A stretch of DNA of 64,000 nucleotides from Paralichthys olivaceus (Eukaryota > Chordata > Actinopteri > Pleuronectiformes > Paralichthyidae): assembly GCF_024713975.1 (NCBI RefSeq), contig NC_091100.1:25247501-25311500 (forward strand), written 5' to 3'. Both the position numbers and the translations under genes were made by a program. Of this stretch, positions 23,701 to 37,400 are shown one piece after another (position 1 is the stretch's first letter; the number at the start of each line of letters is the position of its first letter). The notes under the pieces were generated by a model, which was given only the letters and a program-made list of their open reading frames with translations, ran no database searches and was not told where the DNA came from.

Positions 23701-25139
23701 GCCATTGTCTTTCAATTCAATGTCAAGGCCTGATAATACTCACACTTACATGCACACACATACATACAAAGCATCCAGATGTCAGTGTTGATGCCATGAT
23801 AAAAGACAAAAGCAGCTTGTCCTCTTTGTGATAAGACCTGATGGAGTGAATCCTACAGAGCACAAAGCAGATGCTATTTGTCATTTTGAGATGCACATCT
23901 CCCTTTTCCCATTGTGGCTCTTTCTTTATTCGTGTTCGAACAAAGAAAATATCCCTTCTGGGATCAATAAAGCAGAGCATTATTCCTTTTATTATTAGTA
24001 TAATGGAGAGGGTTATAAAAGAGCACCTAGTCCTCCTGGACTGGACACCCCTAATACATGGTGGTTTTCAGCTGTCTGTCTCCACAAGTCCCTGAGGTTA
24101 GCTTGTTCTCTGAGGACGAGAATCAGAGTGAAAGTAAAAAAGATATGCAACATCTAAATCTGCACATCATAGCAGCTTTCTTATTATTAATAACAAGCTC
24201 CAAAATGGTATATTTTTTTATTTCTTATTTGGTAAACGGTCTGTTTAATTTCCTGGTCTTGTTGACCACTCAAAGTGCTCTACAGTACAGTTGATTGCCA
24301 TTCACCCATTCACACATACATTCATACATTGCATCTATGAGCAGCACTTTTTTGTATGAGGGGTCATTCTGGGTTCAGCATCTTGTCCAAGGACATTTCA
24401 GAATGCAGATGGGGAAGACTGGGATTGAACTGGTGACCTTCTGGTTGGAGGATGACTGCTCTACCCCTCAGCCAAAGCCGTCAAAGTCCATTTTTCTTTT
24501 TGCAACAATAATAATAATAATAATAGTACATCTTAGTTGTATAGCTCTTTTAACAATGCTCAGAGACACTTAAAAGGATTACAAAAACAAAGCACATAAA
24601 AACTAACAATATAAAATACACCTCATAATCAGATATTGAAAATTAGAAGCATTAGCAGCACAGGAAATCTAAGCACAGACAGGCAATACTTGAGTGTGAG
24701 CGCAGGATTTTGAGTGAGAGCATCACAAAATCTGGTGTGGAATCAATAAGTCGGCTCTTGTTTTGTCTCCTCTGGTCAGAGTCCTTCAGATTTACCCTCT
24801 TCTGTGTCATGTCCAAACTCCCATGTTGTTTGTTTTGCCTTCAAGCAAATTCCCTGCCTGCATCTGCATCATCCTGCAGAACATAAAGCGCTGTCCAAAT
24901 GATGATACAAATTGTTGTTGTGGTGTAAAGAAATAGACGATATAAATAATGCAAAAATACCTATTGTTATATTGCACAGCTAGACTGTACAACACAGTAG
25001 ACAATTTAGTGAGCGTTATTTCAGTTTGAATTATTTACCCTCTCACTGTCTCTATCCACCAAACAAATGGAACCCCCATCTATTGAACCCCCTCCTTTTG
25101 ATGTCTGTGTGCCCATGCCCCTTTGCCAATATCACCTCT

Positions 25140-25218
<79 letters not shown>

Positions 25219-28200
25219 AAACACACACACACCCACGCACCGTCCTCTCCTTGTCCTGGCATGGACTGAATAGCCCATTACCCCTGGAGAAAGAGGTGGT
25301 TTGTGGTTGGTTGGTCGAGGGACCCTCCTCCCATCCCTCTGTCCCACAGGGAGACAGAGAGACATTGTTGTGTTCTGGATATATATTTGTGTTTTTAATT
25401 ATTCATTCAGTTGTACTCATTTTGTTTAGCCTTGTTTGTGCATTTGTCAAATATATGATGGACTGGAAGTGACAACGTAGTACATGAGTATGCGGATGTG
25501 AATTAAAGAGCAAAGTTGATGAAGTGTTGTGAACTATTTAACTCACAACGTAGGACCAAAAGGCTGGCAGCCCCCTCTATTGACACAATTGAGGTGGATG
25601 TGTTCACCCACTCACCAAAGTAGTTAAATGAAAATCATGCATCCAGTTAGAAAGGCTACATCTTGCCTTACTTGTTGCTTATATCTTCCAGTGCTTTTTC
25701 AGACATTGAGGTTTTTACTTCATTTTCATCACATTGAAATAGATGGAAATGGAAATTTCTTCATGGGCCTGGTATTGTGAGCCTCCTTATGCACAAACAT
25801 GTTATAGAACTGGAGCAGAGGGAGGTTGTTACTGCATCTTTGAACAATGCATTGTTGTTTAGCTCAAAGATTTCATGTTGTAAGTTTTCAGGCACATCAG
25901 CTGGTCCCAGACTCAACAAATATGTTCTCTGTCTTGTGTGTACTTCTCTTTTACTGAAACCTCTCACCAAATGACTGAAGGGGTTTTGCAACCTTTCCAG
26001 AAGATTCAGTCATATCCGGACTGTTTTGGTGCAGAGTAGGAACACAAGTGGACAGCTCTGAGTACAAGTGCGAACGCACTCAGATCAGGTAGTGAGCCAA
26101 TCACACCAGACCACATTTTGCAGTGGTCTGGGCCACATGTGTCTGCAATCTTTTAGCAGTGTGAATGCGAAAGTGGTCCTGGACACATTGAAGGACCGCC
26201 TACAAAACTGACATCCTCTATTTTCAGAATGTAAGCTTGTGGTCGAAAGCACGTGGAGCAAATGCTTTCAGATTGTTTTCACATGGTTCAAATTAGTTGT
26301 TTTTGTTTACTTTGTCTCTAAATAAATCATGGGTGTATTTGGTGCGTAACAAGCAATAAACTGTAAGTTAGGGTGTGATGAAGAGCAAAAAGCTTTTAAA
26401 ACAACTAACAGTTTCTTTGTTAACCTGGTAGAAAAGTGGAAAGAATTATCAGCACAAAAGGCATTGTTATCAGCCAAATTATTTCTTCTATCTTCTGTAT
26501 CAGCTCAGAATTTCAAAGTCAGTTCATGCCTAAATTAAATGTTCCTATTTTTTGCTTCTCAGGAACCATCCGTCCGGTGCGAAGGAGTTTCTATGACCCC
26601 ACTTCGGCCCCGGGTCAGGGCTGGCAGTGGGAGTGGGAAAACGATGCAGGTTCATGGACGCCCTACGACATGGAGGTGGCCATTGCCATTGAGAGTGCCC
26701 ACAACCGCCAGCAGCCTTGCCTCGACCTGACACCACTCGGCTTCTGCTACCTCATTGATTTTCAAAACATGACACAGGTTTGTTTCATTCTTTACATCAA
26801 CATCAATGACTTTTCAACTTTAACTTCGTCCCTGTCTGAAGTTCTTTTACCAAATAGATATGTGAGCTGGAACGTTAACACATTGTAAACGTGGTTTTGT
26901 TTTTTTGTGCTACAGGTGAACAGACAAAGCCAGAGGTGTCGGAGGATCCAGAGACGTGCTGATATGGCCTATCCTTTAGTATCTGGTCCTCTCCCTGTAC
27001 CCAAAGGCGGAGGAGTTGGAGTAGGTGGAGGGCTAACAGGAGCCTTGCTGGGCGTGGGAGTGTCAGGGGCCAGCATGGGGATTGGAAGCTCTGTCTATCC
27101 TAATGGAGGCTTGTCAGCTCCTGGACTGGGTCAGCCCTGTTCCTGTCAGCAGTGCTTGTTGGTCCTCAGCGTGAAGACCAACACAGGAGGAGCAGGGGGT
27201 GGGGCAGCAGGGATACAGACTCTTGGCAGACGCTCACTAACCATGCAGCGGCCGAAGAACTCAGCACCCATGGCCTCCAGACCTCTGAGTCCATCTAAAT
27301 CAGCCACTCTGGGACGAGGACAGCAGCAAAACTCCAACTACTACCAGACGCTGCCGCACGGCCTCGCTATCTCTAAAAACATAGCCTCGCCAAGACGAAA
27401 CGCCCAGCTCTTCGCTCAGTCACTGGCCGCCCTCACTGCTGGCACGTCCTCTCTGGGTGTATCTATGTCTTCCAACAGGCCTCCTCCGCCATCCCTCCCG
27501 CCTCCTCAGCCTCCATCATCCAACCCCAGCATGAACCCTCCATCCATTCCGGCCAAGCACTCCTCATCCTCAGCCGATTCTGTGCCAACTGCCACATTAA
27601 TAACCCCCGCCTGCAAGGTGACCACACCCCCTTCTCCTGTGCCATCTCCGTCGCCAGCGGTATTGAAGCCGCAGCGAGCGCCATCGTCCGCATCAACAGT
27701 GTGCCATGCCCCGTTACCACAGAGGTCAAGCTTAGCCGGGCTGAGCAGACCAGCGTTACAGAGGATTGCAATGGCTCAGTCCAGAGCGCTCATAGCATCA
27801 GGGTGAGTGAATGAAACACACACACACAGAACCAGGAGCTTGATTAAAAATTAGTTTTTTTACTTTAATCTCAAGGCACTGTCATTTTTATGAATTATAC
27901 CCACAGAGTGCAAAGTTTGAGACAGTGGAACTATTTATTTTCATCTCATTTTATCCTTGCAGTGTATCTCATCACATTTGACATTATTCCATATCATGCA
28001 GTCCTGTTGTATTCATTCTGTGCACTACTCTGCAATGACAAATACCCATGTGCATGTTGAAACATGCAAATAAACCAGCAGGCCTGGGCGTGCAGCTCTA
28101 AATATTCACATTCACACTAACATTTACCCAAACAACTCTCGTCACGCCCACTGATGGGTGTCATGTGTGTGAGTGTTGTAATGAGTTGTGTTGCTCTGCA

Positions 28201-31200
28201 CTGACTGTGAGTAGTGTGATTGCAGGTGTGATTCTCCAGATTCTCATTCATTCCTCTTGAAAATGTTCTGTTTTCTTTGTGTTGTTGTCCAAGTGTATTT
28301 TGGGCTGTTTGACCTGTTTGGTGTGAAAATGAGATTCAGCAGCACCCCCCCTCTATTCATGTGTCTTGTGTCAACTGAACCAGAAGCCAGTGAATTGGGG
28401 ATTTTAAAGGGTGAAACACATTTGTGTGTGTGTGTCAATTTGTTTCGAAAACTATTTAACACACATGGTATGCAAGGTTCAAAGAGCAGCAAGCAGCTCT
28501 GTCTCAGGTCTCAACCATTAGCCTCTGATCACACAATGACCCTAAATATACAATTCAGTTGAACGATCAGAGTGAGTCACCAACACATCTTTAAAGACAA
28601 ATCTTTTAAATCTCCTTTTCTCTCTGTCCATCTTGCCGTAGTAGCACTGGAACCACAGTCCAGTGTTTTGCATTTTCAGTCTGTCGGTTGAATTCAGGTC
28701 TGTGGGTTCATGTAGTCAGTATAAGCTGAGATACTTTTGTTTGATGGTTGATAATAGTGTGGAAATACTTATGGTAAAGAACACAATGAGTCAGCTGACA
28801 CTGCCAACCAGCTGCACAAGGCAATGGATTTGACACAAGTGAACTGCACGACTTAGCTGCTCTCCTCCCCCACCACCTCTCTCCACTCAGCCTGAACATG
28901 GTCAGGATCTTCTCCCCCACATATCCCTGAACACCTGCTCCTTTTTTATCCACTCTTGCGACCCTAACCTCCTCCTCTCCTTCCCTGTTCTCTTTTATCA
29001 TGTATCTCATCTCTGACTTTCTTCTGAATGATAACTTTCCAACTAAATCTGTTCAAAACTCCTGTCCTGAACTGATGTCTTTTATACCTCTGCCTGCTGC
29101 CTTGCAGATCCATGTTGAAGACGTCCTTCACTTTCATTCTTGTATCTTCTCATGTCAGTGGGTCTGTTTCAAGAACTGACTTTAATCCACTTGATTTCCA
29201 TGCTGCTAAAGTTAGTAATATTATTTGGAACATGAACATGCACGTATACAAGACTTTAGACATTTTTGTGATGCCTGCTAATTTTGTCAGCCTTTCTCTA
29301 TGCAGTGGATTTTATCTGTGGAGTTCGTTAATGAAGAAGTGTAACAACTCGATGTGCGGAACACAGCACCACAGTAAAGCAATCGTGCAAATAATTTAAT
29401 TAACATTACGTTATCATCTATGTTAATATGAGTGTGGTGTAAAAATGGTTTTGTTTCATTATGAAACTGTCACAGGACTAATCAGACTGTGGTGCCAGAG
29501 TCTATAGTTATTAAATGAGGAACCCTATCTGTAGATGACAATGTGTCTGTTGCTCTGTCAGTTGGTCGACCGCTTTGGTCCTGACAGAAATATCACAACA
29601 ATTGTTGGATATATAACATGTTTCTTGTATAACTGTAATGTATAAATCCTACCAACTCCTTTACTTTTTCCCACCACAAGGCTCATATTTGTGGTTTTGA
29701 GTGAAATCTCTTTACAAATGGATGGTTTGTTGTGAAAACTAGTGCTATGGATCACCAGTGTCATAACAATGGAAGGAGGGCTGTCATCCTTATGCCACAT
29801 ACATATTACTAGCTCTCTTTTCACGCTCGTATTTTGGCTCCGTATCAGTTTTAATCCCCCTCCATACCAACATGCCTGAAAATGCACATCACGTAACTGC
29901 TCACGTACATTTTCACAGCTTGCTCGAATAATAGCTTGTCTCCTATGCATGTAAGCAGTTGTTTCATTATATAATGCAGAATTTAGCTGCACAACGACTG
30001 TTAGCAAAGCCAACAGGGTCAGCAATGGTTGTAACTAATTATCTGTGTTGTGTTCTGCGTCGGCCTGATTAATCACAGAAGCCTATTGTGAGTGTCTATG
30101 TCATCATTTCCAAACATCTCCATTTCTGCCCACCCAGACTAAATCACGACCTCAGTTCAAAAACTAAAATGGAGCCAGCAGTGTTTCTAAACGTCTTCAT
30201 TTTAGCGACTCTAAACCTCCAGAGTAGTGTGGACACCAGGCGTATCCGTAGCAGAGTTGATGCGTATTCAAATGAAAACGTATTAGTGTAGATGTAACCT
30301 AAGAACAAGATGCAACCTTCACAGTATCACCATGGAGAGGAAAGTGCTGCTCATTTTAATTGAATGAATACTAGATTTCACTGTGACATTTCCAACTTTT
30401 AGTCATGATGACAGACAACAATCAATAAAGCCATTTCATGAAAGGTCGTTTGAAAACAGCAGGTGTTAGTTTCACTTCTTTTGTGAATAAGTGATGCAGA
30501 GTTCTATATCACTTCGAACTGAAATCAAGGTCAGATAGTTTTGAGTTGTAGTCCCCCCCCCCCCCCCTTGGCCCTGTCACTCATTCCACTTTCCCCTCCT
30601 CCTCCTCTTCCCTGGCTCCTCTCCTCTTGCCTCTCCCAATGCGTCTCAGCAGTCTGGGCCCCTCAGAGCCTCATTGTTGGTCTCCACAGTAACCTTTGTT
30701 GGATTACCCAAGTCTGTGCTGCATTAGCAGCACAATGTCAAGCCTCCACTTCTCTCTTCTTTCTGCTCTCCTCTCCTTCCCCCCCTCTCTCTCTGCTCTG
30801 GTCTTTTCATATTCTCTGCCTGTTCTTTCTTTCCTTTTCTTCATCTGTATTTCCACAACTTTCTTGATTCTGATGCGTTTTTGCTGTGTTCATTTCTCTT
30901 ACTATTTAGGCTTTCTGAGTTCCTGGCTGTTTAAAAAAATATCTATCTCAGTTAAAATAGATGCCTTACTTCCAGACTTACCCTGATAGTATTTTATTGG
31001 AGTATTTGGATTGCTTGGGCTGGGTCGAGCGGTGTAGTATGACCCCTCATTTAGATGACTTTACTGATCCAGCATATTCATAATGTGAATATTTGTTGGG
31101 TGGGGAAGAGACAGACAATGATGCTGGCCCAGTCAGCATTGTTGCTACCCCCAGACAAACACAATTGTGTGTGTGTGTGTGCAGAAAGTATCAGACTCAG

Positions 31201-31397
31201 ACAGGGGCCTGAGACATAGGACTGATGGGAAGGGGGTGGGGGGGGGGTACAAGACAAAGAAACGAGTCAGCAAACTGTCAAAGATTGATCACACAGTGGT
31301 GCAAGAAATCAGGACAACACCACAGTGAGAGGAGGAGGTAACACATGCACACTCAGAAAGTGATGCCCGGCTCTGAAGGGATTCACCAACACACACG

Positions 31398-31444
<47 letters not shown>

Positions 31445-34400
31445 AGTGTACTCCTCTCTCACACAGAAAAGGTAAATATTGACACTTCTGATTGGAGCTG
31501 CCATGAAGAATGTGCGCTCCCTCTCCAGTGGGGGATTATGGGAAGAAGACAAAGGAAATTAATGAGTGGTGGAGAAACTGGTATGTTGTGGGGAGGCTGG
31601 TGTACACTGCGGCTGCACAGTCTGACTTTGTTTGGGCGGAACAGATGAAAACAGAGAGGCAGAACTGTGCAGTGAGAATGTGTTGGCACCTGTTGGGTTC
31701 ACCAACAGGCTGCAGCTCCATTCTTATCTCGTCCTGCACAGAGCCGAGCTGTAGGACTCAATCTTATCTATCGTTTTTTTCACACATTCAGAGAAAACAT
31801 GCAGAATGAAACCTTGGACAAAACTGATAACTTTGAATGTTTGAGAACGACTCAGAGAACGAGATGTGACTAGTCTGGTGAATAAAGTACACAAATATCA
31901 GCTGGGACATACCTCAACAATCATATTGGCCTTCAACAAATAGTTCCCAGGGTTTGATTTTCTTAATCTGTCTTTACATTCTGCATAATTATTTGCTGCG
32001 GCTCTGACTTGTCAATGTATTTGTTCAATACACCGAATGCATTATTTGTGTATAAAATACTTTAAATGTATATTCAATGTATTTGAAATAGAAAAAAAAC
32101 ATCATCATAAGGTATAATATTAAAGAATGAAAAGGTATTACAACAGTCCTTATGAAGCCCTTATTGTTTGAATAATATACAGATATAATTGAATGATGTA
32201 ATATATAGGTCTTGACCTCTGTTTCTAAAGTGCCTTGAGATAATGTATGTTGGGATTTGGCGCTAGAGCTGACAATTGTGTGTTGATTTTTATACTTTAA
32301 AAAAATCTTACTTAAAACTACATAAGATGGTGAAACAGAGACACACCTGTTGGAGGGAATGTTTCATGTTTATTCCACCTTGCCGTTCTTTATGAACGTG
32401 GAAAAAGGGGTTATTGTGATGCGTTGTCTGATTTCTACTATAATTATACAGTTGGGCAGCAAAACTCTGGCTTGTTTGGTTTCAGTGGTAATCTGTGTAT
32501 AAAAAGGGCTGAAGAACAGTCGTCTGTGTCATGTGGCGTCTGAGGCTGAAGGCTAGTCGGTCCTGATTCCTCTGATTCATCTGTGTGTTTGCCTGCCTGC
32601 CTGCGTTATGTATTTACATTCATCACAGTGATTCTTTCCATCAGTACATTTTTAAATATGTTTGTTTAGTCATTTTCACTCAGTTCTCATGTTAAGATCA
32701 CTATCCCAAGTATTCTAACATTATTATTAATTTAATATGTTTTTATGAAATTGGACACATTTAGTCAACAACAGCAAACCCCTCTTGCAGAGTAAGTCTG
32801 TTTGAAACATATTGAGGTAGTCTGTGAGAAAAAGTGCGTGTGTGTGTCCATAAGGTTGTGTGTGAGGCTGTGGATGCAGCTTTATTTGCATGTGACAATA
32901 TGTGTGAGAATGTGTGTGTGTTATTGTCTGGTGTCTAAATCAGTCCAGCCGATGTCCATCTGGGCCCGGGGGAATAGACGGAGCAGAGGGGTGAGGTCTA
33001 GAGGGAGTGTGTAAGACAAAGCTGTGGGAGTGTGTGATCTGGTGGGAAGCCAGCCGTGGGTAGGAGGGTGGATTTGAGGTCGCAGGGGGTCAAGAGAGGG
33101 GAGTCTCATTCAGGCCCCCCCCCCCCAGGCAGCGACGGGATCGTTCTCTGTTGAAGTTCCCGAGGTTTTTCACTTTCCCTTAGAGCTTCCTGGTTTCCTG
33201 TTGCCCCACTAATACTTCCTCCTTCTTTGTTTTGGTTGTTTTATGGAGAATGAATAGTGAGAAATATATGCATGTTTATTTGAGCTGGCTACTTAACTAT
33301 TGGAATATTTTCTCATGGTATTGGAATATTATATATCTGTTTCAATGCCTGCACACTACAACAGCTGTGGCTGCAGGCATTATTTTTCGGGTTGTCAGAC
33401 CATCTGTCCTAGATACGGCCGTTCCCATTAATGCAAATAAGGAAAACCACCAATCAACACCTTTCTGGCACAGACAAAAGTGAACATAATAAATAGGATT
33501 AATTGCTGGGCTGTGGTACTGGGTTATTTGTACAAAGTACTTTATGATTTGGGAATGTTCTTGCATGAATGTTTAGACTTAATTGGAAAACATCAGTTTG
33601 ATGAAAACCAATTAATAACAATAAATCAAATTATAATATGAGCTTTTGTCAGCACACATTACAGTTCTACTTCTCAAAACTTCCATGAAGCCTTTGTGGA
33701 CAACAGTTAACAATGGCACTCTGTTTTTGCTATTGTTGTTTACAAGGAACAATATAATGTCCTTTATACAAATAAAAAAGGCCACATGCCTTTATTAGTC
33801 TGTTGGAATGTCATGCTATCTATAGTCGAAAAGCATATTTTACATACAATCAGGGGTCTATACAAATACGGACCATTTAGCCTAAATAAAAGGCCAGAAT
33901 TTTTCTGAGGTCAGGGATCTTGGCCCCTCACAGGTTGGTGGCAACTGTAATACAGGAACTACATCGCATGTATCCCATTACCATATGTACACACAAACAC
34001 ACACACTTATCAAACATCACCAGTGTGGCAGCTAACATTCTTAGTGGGTCAGCTGTGTTAACAAAAGTGTGTTTGTTTGTGTGTTTGTGTGTGTGTGTGT
34101 CATCAGCACATCAGTGTGTTAAAGGTACAGTGTGTAGAATTTTGTGATATCTAGTGCTGAAGTTGCATGTTGCAGCTGAACACCCCTCACCTCACCCTCT
34201 CCTTCCAAACATGAAAAAGAACCTGTGGTAGCTTTAGTTGTCATAAAAACTCAAAAGGTGTTTAGTTTGTTCAGTCTGGACTAATGTAAAAAACATGTCG
34301 GCCTCCATAGAGAGGACCCCCTCGATGTAAATATAAAGTATTTAAATATAAAGGGTCTTTTCTGGGGTAAAGAAAACTACAATTCATACAATTTAGATGT

Positions 34401-37400
34401 GAAACTATTGAAAACATCATGTGGATTATTCTACATTAAATGCCAGTTTTTCCCTTTCACCTAAATCTTACACACTGGACCTTTAATGAACCACATGAAG
34501 CTTATCTGTGATCAGACTTGGCTCAACGCTGTCTCTCTTCCTTACCTCACACCGTAAATACTTCCTTGCTAACGCAGCAGCCCGTCATTCATGTTATTTA
34601 TAGATCTAGTGATTGACAACAAGTGAGTAGTGCTTGTGCATGTTTGAGATCACTGTCATTGTCACTCACTGACTTGATCCTGTGCTTATCTCATAGAGGT
34701 GTTTCCCATCCATCATTAGCCTACTGAAAGGAGACTGTCATAAGTACATCGTCATAACAAGTGTAACAACTTAAACTGCTTTAACTGCATACGACAGCAC
34801 AGCACAGCGCTTGTTAATCTGATTAACACAGATGGAAATGTATTATGATTAACACGTGATAGTAGCCACATGCCGCCATGTGTTCTCACTGATTAAAGAA
34901 GAAAACGAAATGTTTGTTAGCCCGTTTCAAGCCCAATCACCGACAGACATTTTTTCATGAGGGTCTGGACACATTGATCACAATTTAGTACGGAAATTCA
35001 ATATTCTCTGATTCCATGCGGTCATGATACTTGCTGGATGCAAGGATGAGGTGTGGGCCAAGAAAGAACCCTTTAACTTTTGGAGCAGCTTTGTTGATTC
35101 AGGGTGAGATAGAGCGTTTTCCAAATTTTTGTGAATTTCTGAAATCAGAATGAAAGATCTTTTGGAAAGAAATCAGGCATATGTAGAGTTTTCGTGCAGC
35201 CTGTACTACAACTTTTTCTGTGTGTATCGTAAATGTATCTGATCTCAATACATGTATTCATTTACATGTATTTTCTTCAAAAAAGAATATCCATTACATA
35301 TCAGTCAGTCTTTCAGGGATTATTTTCAGTAGCTTCATTGCTGTACCTATTGGCTTGTTCTTGAAGCCATGCTGATGAATAAAATCTGTTATCGACACCT
35401 ATGATATAGAACAATACTACCTTGTGTAGGATGAGTTTATTGTGTCTTTGCTATTTTAACATTGTTCTCTGCAGCTCAGTGTTTACAGCCGAGGCCTGTG
35501 GTGTGTTGTGTGCATGTTGAGGAGGCTTGTTTTTAATGCTTCACTAGTCCCACCACCTCTTTACTCATCTGACCCTCTGTGCTTTACTCCATTACTATAT
35601 GATAGATTTAGACAGAAAGGGAGAACCACCAGTGTTGTTGCATCATTTTTGTATTTTTTATCTTGACTTTGTGGAAACTCAGAATTAATCATTATCATCT
35701 GCTCATTCCTATCGTGACTGATTTCTGTTGATTACCCCTCACACTGCATGTTAACTGTTCTTTCACTCTGCTTTTACTCTCTGGAGTAACACCTCATTTC
35801 ACACACAATTATTTCCTCGTACTCCTTCCCAGCGCAGACTTACACACATGCCTACATGCACACACACACATACACACACACACACACACACCAGTGAATC
35901 ATTCACTCGCTCGTTGTCATGTGTCATTGAGTGGGGTTAAGTGAAAGCGGCTTAGGGCACTAACAGAAAGCCTGTTAAAGCTAAACCAACAACAGGAAAC
36001 AGCACATGACCACTGTCCTTGTGCTGGGCCTGTGCCCGTGTCGAGCTGGGTTTGCGAATAACACAGCTGCATCCCCTTCGATAGCTCAGTTGGTAGAGCG
36101 GAGGACTGTAGTGGTTGATGCTGGTATCCTTAGGTCGCTGGTTCAAATCCGGCTCGAAGGAGGTTGCCTTTTGTTTAGAACCCTCATAATCCTACTCAGG
36201 CATTGGAAGCTGTTAGTTAACACATCTCTGATTGGACTCTTGTGGCTTCAACATAAACTTTTGAACATGTGTTTATTTCCTCCGCTGCAACTGGAACACA
36301 AAGCTCAGTCGCACATTTCACACCAAACACACTCTCAGTCAACAGTGTGTGTGGTGTGTAATTTATCATCATCTGACCTCACAGTGTCAGTGGGGAAAAC
36401 TGAGAATGCTCATACAGTTCCTATCCTGGGAAAGTGGCCTTATTTTGTATTAATCACGTTATCATATCATACACTTTACACAACCTGATCAATTCTGAGA
36501 TAAAAGCTCATATTTCTAAACAGATTATCATCATCAAATACACTGGACCCTGTAAAATCCCTGTACAACTCTACGAAAACTGATGGTCTGAGTCTGTATG
36601 TGGGAGACGTGTGTTTGTCAGTCAGAGATGATGATGATGATGATGATGATGATGGGCTTTGTGATGCAGCAGGTAATCCCCAGCAAGCAGCTGTATGACG
36701 TCCATCTCTTTGAGCTCAGTGAGCAGATGGAAACTCCGTGGATTAGCTCTCGTAAACACACACCGACAGCCCGGCGTACTCATTCATATGCTCTCCAGCC
36801 GGCAAACAGAGTAGTTACGCTGAGGGAAGGAACATACAAAGGGACACGAAAACAGAACAGTGTTTTGGGATCTTTTTTGGAAGTCGGACAGGGCACTAAT
36901 TTATTCAGCTGACATAGTTTGCCTGTTATCTTTTTTCGTCTTTGCGTGAAGTTTTGTTTTCCTGACTGTAACCTCTGACTCTAAGAATGACGGTCATCAG
37001 TTTTTCAAAGTGAGTTTTCAGTTCGGTCGAGTTTTCCCAACCTGTCACATCTGATCCGGAAGTCATTGTTGGAAATTTAAAAAATCCACTTTACTCAAGA
37101 GTTTGTGTCTTGTATTGCAGTGTTCCCACCGTCCCAGTGAAGAACCTCAACGGATCCAGTCCTGTTCACCCTGCCCTTGCTGGTAAAAACACACTTTGTC
37201 ACTGAGAGGAAAAGTCTCTAACTTGAAATCAAAATCCTGGAATTTCCCTCTTCTTACAAATGTGTTTTTATCTAATCTTTTTTCTTGGGTATTTCAGGGA
37301 TCACAGGAATCTTGATGAGTGCTGCCGCTCTGCCTGTGTGTCTGACTAGGCCTCCTAAACTGGTGCTGCATCCTCCACCTGTCAGCAAGAGCGACATCAA

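Larger units (their letters stand above)
14949..26562 (+). other. dtx4 intron 1 (11.6 kb)
   Basis: Separates the exon for the first WWE domain from that for the second; the junctions are GACACAG|GTGAG and TTCTCAG|GAACC. It holds microsatellites, a tRNA-derived SINE (24231-24480), two dispersed repeats (16893-17050, 17910-18000) and a long TC tract. No further exon, RNA gene or conserved reading frame was recognised. Confidence 0.7.
27803..37120 (+). other. dtx4 intron 3 (9.3 kb)
   Basis: Lies between the linker exon and the exon starting [11 protein letters not shown]. Contents: a C run at 30554-30568, a (CA)n tract at about 31391-31439, a LINE-tail fragment at 32190-32275, a TIR element at 34119-34486, a dispersed-repeat fragment at 35033-35185, a CA tract at about 35861-35891, the tRNA-Tyr gene, and an (ATG)n tract at about 36627-36653. 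No additional coding exon was recognised. Confidence 0.7.

Noticed and set aside
24410..24480. tRNA-like sequence with A- and B-box resemblance
   Set aside because: The anticodon arm and acceptor pairing are degenerate, and it continues into a SINE body and tail; annotated as a SINE.
29558..30025. 155-codon minus-strand frame in dtx4 intron 3
   Set aside because: Single open frame with no recognisable family, no splice partners and no flanking signals; consistent with chance.
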